Of a stretch of 23,384 nucleotides of DNA, positions 14,421-21,758 are shown piece after piece. Source of the DNA: Planctomycetaceae bacterium (GTDB lineage: Bacteria; Planctomycetota; Planctomycetia; Pirellulales; UBA1268); contig SIAG01000010.1 in the NCBI GenBank assembly GCA_009691925.1, positions 1 through 23,384 on the forward strand. The letters are read 5' to 3'. Numbering within the stretch: the stretch's first letter is position 1; every line of letters begins with the position of its first letter. The notes beneath the pieces are model-generated. The model did not search any database and was not told the DNA's origin. It saw nothing but the letters and a program-made list of their open reading frames with translations. The position numbers were made by a program, and so were the translations under genes.

Positions 14421-15473
14421 ATGCCGATCACGCTCGACGAACTGGCCCGGACGTTGGCCGCCGCTGCCGTCCACGCGGGCGCCTGCGTTGTTTCCGGGGC
14501 CGCCACCCTCGATACCGCCGGGCCGGGCGACGTCACGCTCGTTGATTCGATCGACAAGCTGTCACTTTTGGCCAAGAGCCGGGCTGGTGCGGTGATCGTG
14601 CCGCTGGGCAGTGGCCCGCTCGATCGGCCCGCGCTCGAGGTGGCCGATGTTCATGCGGCGTTTGCCGCTACGATCCTCCACTTCCGCCCCGTCCGCGCCG
14701 CCGTCCGCAGCGGCGTGAGCTCGCAGGCGGCGGTCGATCCAACGGCTCGGATCGCTGCCGGGGCCGATGTTCATGCGTTTGCGACCGTGGGCCCTGATGC
14801 CGAGATCGCCGCCGGCTGCACGATTCACTCTGGCGCCAGAATCGGCGCCGGCTGCCGGATCGGCGCGGGGAGCGAGATCTTCCCGAATGCCGTGCTCTAC
14901 GACGGGACACGCGTCGGCGAGCGATGCATCGTCCATGCCGGGGCCGTGCTCGGCGCCCATGGCTTCGGCTACAAGTCGGGGCCTGCCGGCCACGTCCTCT
15001 CCGCGCAGCTCGGCTGGGTGGAGCTCGGTGACGATGTCGAGATCGGCGCCAACACCACGATCGATCGAGGGACCTACGGCCCGACGGGGATCGGCTCCGG
15101 GACGAAAATCGACAACCTCGTGATGATCGCCCACAACTGCCGGATCGGCCGGCACGCCATGATCTGCTCGCAGGTCGGCGTGGCGGGGAGCACCACGACC
15201 GGCGAGTTCGTCGTCATGGCCGGGCAGGTGGGGGTGCGCGATCATGTCCACATCGGCGACCGGGCGATCCTCGGCGCCCGCTCGGGGGTCTCGAGCGACA
15301 TCCCCCCAGGCATCACCGTCCTCGGTGAGCCGGCGATCGAGCTCCGCGACCGCAAGCTGCAGCTGGCGACGATGAGCAAGCTCCCCGAGATGCGCAAGAC
15401 CCTCAAAGACCTCGCCGTGCGCGTCGCCACGCTCGAGGGGGACCGCGGCTTGGAGACGACGCGCGCCGCGTGA
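14421..15473 (+). CDS. lpxD: UDP-3-O-acylglucosamine N-acyltransferase
   Basis: A 350-residue LpxD, the third step of lipid A synthesis: transfer of a hydroxyacyl chain from acyl-carrier protein to the free amine of UDP-3-O-acylglucosamine in the cytoplasm. Residues 1-100 form the N-terminal uridine-binding domain (GDVTLVDSIDKLSLLAKSRA, GAVIVPLG). Residues 105-310 form a left-handed beta-helix of hexapeptide repeats (for example TIHSGARIGAGCRIGAGSEI). The block TTIDRGTYGPTGIGSGTKID then NLVMIAHNCRIG carries the catalytic His at 238, equivalent to H239 of the E. coli enzyme. The C-terminal part is a basic helix (RDRKLQLATMSKLPEMRKTL). The start has GAGGGAGG 7 bases upstream. lpxI follows after 49 bases, so the two lipid A genes likely form an operon. 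Confidence 0.95.
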   Translation: MPITLDELARTLAAAAVHAGACVVSGAATLDTAGPGDVTLVDSIDKLSLLAKSRAGAVIVPLGSGPLDRPALEVADVHAAFAATILHFRPVRAAVRSGVSSQAAVDPTARIAAGADVHAFATVGPDAEIAAGCTIHSGARIGAGCRIGAGSEIFPNAVLYDGTRVGERCIVHAGAVLGAHGFGYKSGPAGHVLSAQLGWVELGDDVEIGANTTIDRGTYGPTGIGSGTKIDNLVMIAHNCRIGRHAMICSQVGVAGSTTTGEFVVMAGQVGVRDHVHIGDRAILGARSGVSSDIPPGITVLGEPAIELRDRKLQLATMSKLPEMRKTLKDLAVRVATLEGDRGLETTRAA

Positions 15474-15522
15474 GCGATCCTGCCGTCGGGCTCTCCATTC
15501 CGTCCTGCCACACCCTTTTGCC

Positions 15523-16464
15523 ATGCACCACGACCAGCCTTGTCCGCCATCATCCGCCGCCGCCGTCGACCACCTCGACCTCCGCGGCGAGACCGTCGGC
15601 ATCGTGGCCGGCTGGGGGCGCTATCCGGTGATGGTGGCCGAAGCGGTGCGCCGCCACGGGGGCCGGACAGCGATCCTCGAGGTCCGCGGGCATGCCGATG
15701 CCGATCTCCGGGCGCTGGCCGACATCCACGGGACGGTGGGGCTGGCGCAGCTCGGCGGGGCGATCGCCTTCTTCTGCCGGCATGGCGTGAGACGGGTGAC
15801 AATGGCGGGGAAAGTGCACAAAGTGAAGCTCTTCGCCCGGGGGGCGTGGCGTCACCACCTCCCCGACTGGATGGCGCTGAAGATCTTCTGGCCCCACTTC
15901 ATCTCCCGGCGCCGCGACAACCGGGATGATTCGCTCCTTGGGCTGATCGCGGCGACGTTCGATGCCGCCGGGGTGCGGATCTGCCCCGCCACCGACTTCG
16001 CCCCGGAGCTCCTTGCCATCCCCGGCACGCTCGCGGGGCGCCCCCTCTCGGCGACGGAAATGGCCGATGTGGCGTTTGGCTGGCGGCTGGCGAAGGAGCT
16101 CGGCGCCCACGATATCGGCCAGACCGTCGTCGTCCGCAACCGGGCGCCGATCGCCCTGGAGGCGATCGAGGGAACCGACGAGTGCATCCGCCGTGCCGGG
16201 AGGCTCTGCCCGTCCGGTGGCCTGGTGGTGGTGAAGGTCGCCAAGCCGCAGCAGGATCTGCGGTTCGACATGCCGACGGTGGGCATCGGGACGCTCGAGT
16301 CGCTGGCGGCCGCCGGAGCCCGCGTTCTGGCGATCGAGGCGGAGAAGACGATTCTCGTCGACGGCGATCGGCTCTTCGGCTTCGCCGGGGAACGCGGGAT
16401 CACGATCGCCAGTTTCCCGAATGGGGCGTTCTGCGGCAGCTCCCGAATCGCCCGGGCGGCCTGA
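15523..16464 (+). CDS. lpxI: UDP-2,3-diacylglucosamine pyrophosphatase (DUF1009 family)
   Basis: A 313-residue LpxI-type protein. It hydrolyses UDP-2,3-diacylglucosamine to lipid X and UMP, replacing LpxH in many bacteria. The N-terminal domain starts VGIVAGWGRYPVMVAEAVRR and continues with LADIHGTVGLAQLGGAIAFF and VTMAGKVHKVKL. The C-terminal DUF1009 domain has GQTVVVRNRAPIALEAIEGT, DECIRRAGRL, then VVVKVAKPQQDLRFDMPTVG and VLAIEAEKTILVDGDRLFGF, all conserved blocks of the family. It lies 49 bases after lpxD and 41 bases before a methyltransferase gene, so the three are probably cotranscribed. No ribosome binding site is clear before ATG 15523. The first 18 residues are non-conserved and the true start could be slightly downstream. 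Confidence 0.92.
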   Translation: MHHDQPCPPSSAAAVDHLDLRGETVGIVAGWGRYPVMVAEAVRRHGGRTAILEVRGHADADLRALADIHGTVGLAQLGGAIAFFCRHGVRRVTMAGKVHKVKLFARGAWRHHLPDWMALKIFWPHFISRRRDNRDDSLLGLIAATFDAAGVRICPATDFAPELLAIPGTLAGRPLSATEMADVAFGWRLAKELGAHDIGQTVVVRNRAPIALEAIEGTDECIRRAGRLCPSGGLVVVKVAKPQQDLRFDMPTVGIGTLESLAAAGARVLAIEAEKTILVDGDRLFGFAGERGITIASFPNGAFCGSSRIARAA

Positions 16465-16505
16465 CAGCCTCCGTCGGTTTGCCGGCCGGACCGTATACTG
16501 CGGCC

Positions 16506-17486
16506 ATGGCACGCCCGCACACGGTTCGTCGCGATCCCAGCCCGTTGGCCCTGCTCGGCCTGGGGATCGTCGCCCTGCTCTTCGGTCTGGGGCCACGGAC
16601 GGGGGCCGCCTGGCAGATTGCGGCGCCCGCCGTGGAGGAGGACCCGGCCGACACCGCTCCGGTGGAGGAGGACCCGTTCGACGCGGCCGATCCCGGGGAG
16701 CCGATGGACGACGGATTCGAGGACCCGACCGGGGATCCGCTGGAGGAAGGGGAAGACCTGCCGGAGGCGAATGGGCGCGTCAAGCCGCCGTCGTCGCGGG
16801 TCCGCCCGCTGCCGATCGACACGAAGCTCAACCGCAAGCTCCGCATCCCCCCCGCCTTGCCCTTCCACATGGGGCGCGAGATCGCCCAGACGATGCACTA
16901 CACCGGTGCGCCGTGGCTGGTCCGCGAGAGCCGGCAGCGCGAGGAGGATTGCCGGATGATGCTCGATGCCCTCGGCGTCGAGCCCGGGCAGACCGTCTGC
17001 GACATGGGGGCCGGCAACGGCTTCTACACGCTGGAACTGGCGCGGATGGTCGGCCCCGAGGGGCTGGTTTACGCGGTCGACATCCAGCCGGAAATGCTCC
17101 GCATGCTCTCCTGGCGCGCGGCCCAGGAGGGGCTCGCCAACATCCGACTGATCCTCGGCTCACCGATCGATCCCCGCCTCCCCGCCGGCGAGATCGATCT
17201 CGTGCTCTGTGTCGACGTCTACCACGAGTTCTCTCACCCCGAGGCGATGCTCGCCCGGATCGGCGAGAGCCTCTCGCCGGCAGGGAAGCTCGCGCTGGTG
17301 GAGTTCCGCGGGGAGGATCCGGAGGTTCCGATCAAACCGCTCCACAAGATGACCAAGGCCCAAGTCCGCGCGGAGCTCGAGCCGGCTGGATTCCGTGTCG
17401 CCAACGAGTTTGACAAGCTCCCCTGGCAGCATCTTCTCTTCTTCTCCGCCGCGCTCCAGGAGCAGCCCGAGCCCCTGCGACGCTGA
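16506..17486 (+). CDS. SAM-dependent methyltransferase with a predicted export signal
   Basis: A 326-residue protein. Residues 1-35 look like a signal peptide or membrane anchor (VRRDPSPLALLGLGIVALLF, then GLGPRTGAAWQIAAPA). An acidic, Pro-rich linker follows to about 90 (EEDPFDAADPGEPMDDGFED). The class I methyltransferase domain starts with MGREIAQTMHYTGAPWLVRE and has motif I VCDMGAGNGFYTLELA near 165, the acidic end of strand 2 (YAVDIQPEML), and motif IV-like LVLCVDVYHEFSHPEAML. Similar exported-looking methyltransferases occur in other planctomycetes, with unknown substrates. The context after lpxD and lpxI suggests an envelope role, but this is inference. The start ATG 16506 keeps the hydrophobic segment at the N-terminus; a longer open frame to 16182 overlaps lpxI and is not plausible. 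Confidence 0.82.
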   Translation: MARPHTVRRDPSPLALLGLGIVALLFGLGPRTGAAWQIAAPAVEEDPADTAPVEEDPFDAADPGEPMDDGFEDPTGDPLEEGEDLPEANGRVKPPSSRVRPLPIDTKLNRKLRIPPALPFHMGREIAQTMHYTGAPWLVRESRQREEDCRMMLDALGVEPGQTVCDMGAGNGFYTLELARMVGPEGLVYAVDIQPEMLRMLSWRAAQEGLANIRLILGSPIDPRLPAGEIDLVLCVDVYHEFSHPEAMLARIGESLSPAGKLALVEFRGEDPEVPIKPLHKMTKAQVRAELEPAGFRVANEFDKLPWQHLLFFSAALQEQPEPLRR

Positions 17487-17674
17487 CGCCGGCGTGGGCC
17501 GGGAAGAAGAGCGAACCCTGTCCACCGCCGGTGGGAACGGCCCCACACCCGTTTGGAAACTTCCGGCTTCGGGGCAATCGCCCGAAAGGGGCTGTTTTCG
17601 ATCCGCTTCCGGGACAGAAAAGCTTGCGTACCGGGGCCCGAACGGCTCCAATGGCGGCGAAGATTCCAGGAGCT

Positions 17675-17697
17675 CATGGAAGCGGCAAGGTTCCATG
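17675..17697. promoter_or_regulatory. inverted repeat upstream of the sigma-54 activator gene
   Basis: CATGGAA (17675-17681) and TTCCATG (17691-17697) are exact reverse complements with a nine-base spacer, 43 bases before ATG 17741. It could be an operator or a hairpin. The rest of the 254-base spacer 17487-17740 shows nothing recognisable. Confidence 0.25.
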
Positions 17698-17740
17698 GGA
17701 TGGGGTTGGGCTGCCGGACTCACACCGGTAGTGCATACGC

Positions 17741-18880
17741 ATGGATGACAATCCCCCACAAACGAAGGCTCCCGTTGACCACGGGCTTGAAGTCGGTGCG
17801 TCGAGGGCTGCGCCGATGACGATCGCCTCCGGGAAAGGTGTGGTCGCCCTCACGCCCAAGAAGAGCGCGGCCGGGAAGTCTGGCTCGCCGCGCGGCGGGA
17901 AGTCCGATGGCCGGGAGGAGCAGCAGCGACCGGAGTGGGTGCTGGGGCGCAATCCGGCCATGGCCCGGGTGGCCCGCTCGATCGAACGGGCGGCCGAGGT
18001 CGGCTGCACGGTCCTGATCCTCGGCGAGACCGGCTGCGGCAAGGAGATCCTCGCCCGCCTCCTCCACCGCAGTGGGCCGCGTGCTTCCAGGCCGTTTGTG
18101 CCGGTCAACTGCGGCGCCCTGTCGTCGACGCTGGCGGAAAGCCAGCTGTTCGGCCATGAGAAGGGGGCCTTCACCGGGGCCGACGGGAAGGCGATCGGCA
18201 TCTTCCGCGCCGCCGAGGGGGGCGTGGTCTTTCTCGACGAGATCGGCGAGATGCCGGCCGATCTCCAGACGAAACTCCTCCGCGTCCTTCAGCAGCGCGA
18301 GGTCCATCCTGTCGGGGCGACCCAGCCGGTGCCAATCGACGTCCAGGTCGTCGCCGCCACCAACCGCGACCTCCAGACCGAGGTGATGAAGGGGACGTTC
18401 CGGGAGGATCTCTACTTCCGCCTGAACATGATCGAACTGCGGACCCCACCCCTCCGGGAGCGCCCCGAGGACATCCCCGAGTTCGTCGATTTTTTCGCCC
18501 AGCAATACGCCCGCAGCTATCGGGTGGAGGCGTGGCAGCCCTCCCCGGAGACGCTCGCGGAGTTTTCCGCGTTCGATTGGCCGGGGAATGTCCGCCAGCT
18601 CTCGCATGTCATCGAGCAGGCTTATGTGCTCCAGATGGATCCCCAACTCCCCCCGCGTTCCCGGCCCCGCGTGGCGGCCGTCGAGGAGCCCGAGGAGTTG
18701 CTCTCGACAGACGGCAAGCTCCCCTTCGTCGATCTCAACATGCTCCGGAAGTGCGCCGTCAAGCAGGCGCTTGAGATGACCCGCGGCCACAAGTCGCGGG
18801 CCGCCAAACTCCTCGGCGTCCACCCCAACACAATGACGCGGATCATCGCCGAGATCGGCGATGACGCTCCGTTGTCCTGA
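17741..18880 (+). CDS. sigma-54-dependent transcriptional activator without sensory domain
   Basis: A 379-residue bacterial enhancer-binding protein. The AAA+ domain spans about 65-300: Walker A GETGCGKE at 95-102, the sigma-54-contacting GAFTGA loop at 142-147, Walker B VVFLDEIGEM near 162, and the sensor/arginine-finger region with FREDLYFRLNMIELRTPPLR and RPEDIPE. A C-terminal Fis-type helix-turn-helix follows (VKQALEMTRGHKSRAAKLLG then VHPNTMTRII). The N-terminal 60 residues are Lys/Ser/Gly-rich and disordered, not a receiver, PAS or GAF domain. Activity must therefore be controlled by another protein, by expression level, or not at all. It would open sigma-54 promoters with ATP hydrolysis; targets are unknown. 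The ribosome binding site is weak, and a second in-frame ATG at 17816 is a less likely start. Confidence 0.9.
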   Translation: MDDNPPQTKAPVDHGLEVGASRAAPMTIASGKGVVALTPKKSAAGKSGSPRGGKSDGREEQQRPEWVLGRNPAMARVARSIERAAEVGCTVLILGETGCGKEILARLLHRSGPRASRPFVPVNCGALSSTLAESQLFGHEKGAFTGADGKAIGIFRAAEGGVVFLDEIGEMPADLQTKLLRVLQQREVHPVGATQPVPIDVQVVAATNRDLQTEVMKGTFREDLYFRLNMIELRTPPLRERPEDIPEFVDFFAQQYARSYRVEAWQPSPETLAEFSAFDWPGNVRQLSHVIEQAYVLQMDPQLPPRSRPRVAAVEEPEELLSTDGKLPFVDLNMLRKCAVKQALEMTRGHKSRAAKLLGVHPNTMTRIIAEIGDDAPLS

Positions 18881-18886
18881 TCCCCT

Positions 18887-18918
18887 GATCGCCGGATCGC
18901 CGGATCGCCGGATCCCCG
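18887..18918. repeat. 8-bp tandem repeat, three perfect copies and one diverged
   Basis: GATCGCCG occurs three times in a row (18887-18910), followed by GATCCCCG. It lies just after the stop of the sigma-54 activator, in the short gap before the convergent small membrane protein gene. The repeated CCGGATC can also fold, so it might act in transcription termination. Confidence 0.85.
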
Positions 18919-18950
18919 GCCGACGCCACTCCGGCAGACGGCGGTCAGGC

Positions 18951-19211
18951 TCACTCGGGGTGGTATTTCCCGAGGCTGGGCTTGGGTGCCCCGGCGGCGC
19001 GGCTGGCTCCACCTCCCGCTCCGGTGCCGAAGTGGAGGAGCGTCACCGCGCCAGCGGAGATCAGCGCCCACGGTGCCCAGTCGGGGGCCGTGATCACGCG
19101 GACCTCACCAGAGCCGTTGATCGGCTTCACCGACGCCGAATCGATGACGAGTAACTCGGCGCCGACCAGGCAGGAGAAAACCCCCGCCGCAAGGGACACG
19201 CTTTTCCACAT
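18951..19211 (-). CDS. small conserved membrane protein, two helices
   Basis: An 86-residue protein beginning MWKSVSLAAGVFSCLVGAEL. It has one hydrophobic helix at about 4-22 and a second at 50-66 (PDWAPWALISAGAVTLLHF), with a polar loop between (IDSASVKPINGSGEVRVITA) and a flexible Gly/Ala-rich C-terminus ending LGKYHPE. I recall similar short proteins with the PPDWAPWSLMSAGAV-like stretch in other planctomycetes; no function is known. The open frame extends upstream to 19322, but that part is Arg-rich and non-protein-like, so ATG 19211 is chosen (weak GGAACGG ribosome binding site). It lies 193 bases downstream of ftsH on the same strand. Confidence 0.65.
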   Translation of the reverse strand: MWKSVSLAAGVFSCLVGAELLVIDSASVKPINGSGEVRVITAPDWAPWALISAGAVTLLHFGTGAGGGASRAAGAPKPSLGKYHPE

Positions 19212-19383
19212 GATGCCGTTCCGGGCCCGATCGGCGGCACTCCGGCGGGCCGCCCTCCGACGGCGGGGCGAGCGGGGTAACGAGTGTCGAGCCCCCCGGC
19301 GATGCCGCGCCGAAAGATTCATCGGCCGGGCGGAGGGGCAAAGTGCAGTCGCCGGTCGGGCGTGCGGAGGGTGACGGTCGTGG

Positions 19384-19401
19384 CGACAGGGAGCCCTGTC
19401 G
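19384..19401 (-). terminator. hairpin directly after ftsH, possible terminator
   Basis: CGACAGGG (19384-19391) and CCCTGTCG (19394-19401) form a perfect 8-bp inverted repeat beginning three bases after the ftsH stop codon (19405-19407). A second small palindrome, TCAGCC-CTT-GGCTGA (19405-19419), overlaps the stop. There is no U-tract, so termination is uncertain. Confidence 0.35.
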
Positions 19402-19404
19402 GCG

Positions 19405-21609
19405 TCAGCCCTTGGCTGATTCGCCCGGAGCGGCCTTGTCGGCTTCGATCCGGCTGGCTTCGATCCGGCTGGCTTCGATCCTGCCAGGGCGGCGCTCGGT
19501 GTCGGTGCCGGGCACGAGGAGGGGCGTGTCGACGGTGGCCTCGACGATCGCCCGCAGTTGGTTTCCGTCGATCACCTCCGTCTCGATGAGTTGACGGGTG
19601 ATCGCCTCGAGGGCCACTCGCCGCGACTCGAGCACCCGCCGGACCTTCTCGATCGACTGATCGATGATCCGCCGCACCTCCTGATCGATCTCGCGGGCCG
19701 TCTCCTCGCTGTGCGACCGGGCAGCAGGGAGATCCCCGCCGCCTCCGGCGAGGAACGGCGAGCGGTTGCTTTCGCGGAAGTTCACCCGCCCCATCCGGCT
19801 CATCCCGTATTCCATGACCATCGCCCGGGCGATCCCGCTGGCCCGTTCGAGGTCGTTTTGGGCCCCGGTCGAGACGTCGGCGTAGACCATCTCCTCGGCG
19901 ATCGTCCCGCCGAGGAGCACCTGGATCCGGCTCTCGAGCTCGCTTTGGGTGAGGAGGTAGCGGTCATCCTCGGAGCGTTGCATCGTGTACCCGAGGGCGG
20001 CGAGGCCGCGGGGGATGATCGAGACCTTGTGGACGGGATCGGTGTTGGGGAGCGAAAAGGCCACTAGCGCGTGGGCCGCCTCGTGGTAGGCGACACGGCG
20101 CTTCTCGTCCTCGTGGATGACCCGCTTCTTTTTCTCGAGCCCGGCCGTCACCCGCTCGACCCCCTCGTTGAACTCCTCCATGCCGACGGAGGTCTTGTTG
20201 TTGCGGGCCGCAAGGAGCGCCGCCTCGTTGACGAGATTGGCCAGATCAGCGCCACAGAAGCCCGAGGTGATCCGCGCCACCTGCTGGAGGTTGACGGAGG
20301 GATTGAGCTTCACTCCGGCGACGTGGACCTTGAGGATTTCCTCCCGGCCACGGACATCGGGGCGGTCGACGAGCACATGGCGGTCGAAGCGCCCCGGCCG
20401 GAGGAGGGCCGGATCGAGCGTCTCGGGGCGGTTGGTCGCCGCCATCACGATCACGCCGCTGTTGGTCCCGAAGCCGTCCATCTCGACCAGCAACGCATTG
20501 AGCGTTTGCTCGCGCTCGTCATGGCCGCCGACGACGCTCGTGCCGCGGGTCTTGCCGAGGGCGTCGAGCTCGTCGATGAAGATGATGCAGGGGGCCTTCG
20601 CCTCGGCCTGCTGGAACATGTCGCGGACACGGGCCGCACCGACGCCGACGAACATCTCGACGAAGTCGCTACCGGAGAGGCCAAAGAACGGCACCCCCGC
20701 CTCCCCCGCGATGGCCTTGGCCAGGAGCGTCTTGCCGGTGCCGGGGGGGCCGACGAGGAGTACGCCCTTGGGGATATGGCCACCGAGGACTTGGTATTTC
20801 TCCGGGTTGCGGAGGAATTCGACGACCTCGCGCAGCTCCTCCACCGCCTCGTCGATCCCGGCCACGTCGTCGAACGTGATCCCCAGATCCTCCTGGGCGT
20901 ATTGTTTGCCACGGCTGCGGCCGAAGGCCATCGGGCTGCCGGCCCCCCCCAGACGCTTCATCATCGTGAAGAAGAGGAGGGTCAACAGGCCGGTGAAGAA
21001 GAGCATCGGCAGCCAGCTCCGCCACGGGCCAGGGGCCTCCTCGTAGCGGTAGGGAACGCCGAACTGCGTGAGCAGCCGCGACAGCCGTCCCTCGGAGTTT
21101 TCGCTGGGGAGCTTGGCGGTGCGGAAATACCGGCGCTGGCTCCCACTTCCGATCCCCTCACCCGCCGCCGGGCCGTCGATCCGACGGACCGATCCCGACA
21201 CGCTGTAGGCTCCGATGACGACATCCTGGAGGTCGCCGTAGCGGACGAGACGACGGGCCTCCGGCCCGGTTTCAAACGGATTGCGCTCCATGACCTCGAT
21301 CACGCCGGCCGGATCATCCACGGCGCCGGAAGGGGGCGTGTCGCCAGTCCCGGGGCCCGCCTCGCCGTCGGGGGAGGGCTGCGCCGGGGAGGGGGCGGAT
21401 TCCGTGCGGGCCGGTGGCCGCTGCCTCGAAGCCCGGATGAGCTTTTCGAGGTCGCTGTAGGAGAGCTCGAGCTCCGGCGTCGTCGCCAGGAGACTCATCG
21501 CGAACAGTCCGGCGACCCCCAAGGCGATCATCGACCAGACGAGATTCGACCCTCCCCAGGGCGTCTTGCGGTCAGCTTGCCGCTTCGGAAGATCGTACTT
21601 TTTGGGCAT
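19405..21609 (-). CDS. ftsH: ATP-dependent zinc metalloprotease FtsH
   Basis: A 734-residue membrane-anchored AAA+ protease that degrades membrane and short-lived cytosolic proteins; in E. coli it controls LpxC and so lipid A levels. Transmembrane helix 1 is at 23-44 (LVWSMIALGVAGLFAMSLLA) and helix 2 at about 198-220 (SWLPMLFFTGLLTLLFFTMM). The external segment between them is long (about 150 residues), with a Pro/Ser/Glu-rich insert at 62-100. Walker A GPPGTGKT is near 288, Walker B IIFIDELDALG near 341, and the second region of homology is NRPETLDPALLRPGRFDRHV. The zinc-binding motif is HEAAH near 508, with Ala where most FtsH have Gly, and the third ligand region is VSTGAQNDLERA. The C-terminal end carries three tandem IEASR-like pentapeptides. 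It is divergent from dxr, with 149 bases between. Confidence 0.96.
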   Translation of the reverse strand: MPKKYDLPKRQADRKTPWGGSNLVWSMIALGVAGLFAMSLLATTPELELSYSDLEKLIRASRQRPPARTESAPSPAQPSPDGEAGPGTGDTPPSGAVDDPAGVIEVMERNPFETGPEARRLVRYGDLQDVVIGAYSVSGSVRRIDGPAAGEGIGSGSQRRYFRTAKLPSENSEGRLSRLLTQFGVPYRYEEAPGPWRSWLPMLFFTGLLTLLFFTMMKRLGGAGSPMAFGRSRGKQYAQEDLGITFDDVAGIDEAVEELREVVEFLRNPEKYQVLGGHIPKGVLLVGPPGTGKTLLAKAIAGEAGVPFFGLSGSDFVEMFVGVGAARVRDMFQQAEAKAPCIIFIDELDALGKTRGTSVVGGHDEREQTLNALLVEMDGFGTNSGVIVMAATNRPETLDPALLRPGRFDRHVLVDRPDVRGREEILKVHVAGVKLNPSVNLQQVARITSGFCGADLANLVNEAALLAARNNKTSVGMEEFNEGVERVTAGLEKKKRVIHEDEKRRVAYHEAAHALVAFSLPNTDPVHKVSIIPRGLAALGYTMQRSEDDRYLLTQSELESRIQVLLGGTIAEEMVYADVSTGAQNDLERASGIARAMVMEYGMSRMGRVNFRESNRSPFLAGGGGDLPAARSHSEETAREIDQEVRRIIDQSIEKVRRVLESRRVALEAITRQLIETEVIDGNQLRAIVEATVDTPLLVPGTDTERRPGRIEASRIEASRIEADKAAPGESAKG
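19441..19485. repeat. 15-bp tandem repeat encoding IEASR units at the FtsH C-terminus
   Basis: GGCTTCGATCCGGCT occurs twice perfectly (19441-19455, 19456-19470) and a third time diverged (19471-19485). On the minus strand it encodes the tandem sequence IEASRIEASRIEA in the disordered FtsH tail. Confidence 0.9.
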
Positions 21610-21758
21610 GAATAGACCAGTGAAAAGGCTCGAAAAACCGTAGCCTGTCTATCCTAAACCTGGGCGGGAAGGGAGACAATGAATCTGTCTTCGGCGGCGT
21701 CGCCATGGAAGTCCCGGTGACGAAAACCTAAGATTCCCCGATTCCTCTCCGGCCCCCC

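Noticed and set aside
14642..14777. 16-bp identical sequence GGCCGATGTTCATGCG twice, 120 bases apart, inside lpxD
   Set aside because: Both copies encode an ADVHA stretch in coding sequence. This is probably chance from codon bias and repetitive hexapeptide structure, not a mobile repeat.
20071..21615. Plus-strand open frame of 514 codons opposite ftsH
   Set aside because: It is the antisense shadow of a strongly conserved gene; its Asp/Glu/Arg/His-rich composition is an artefact of reading the reverse strand.
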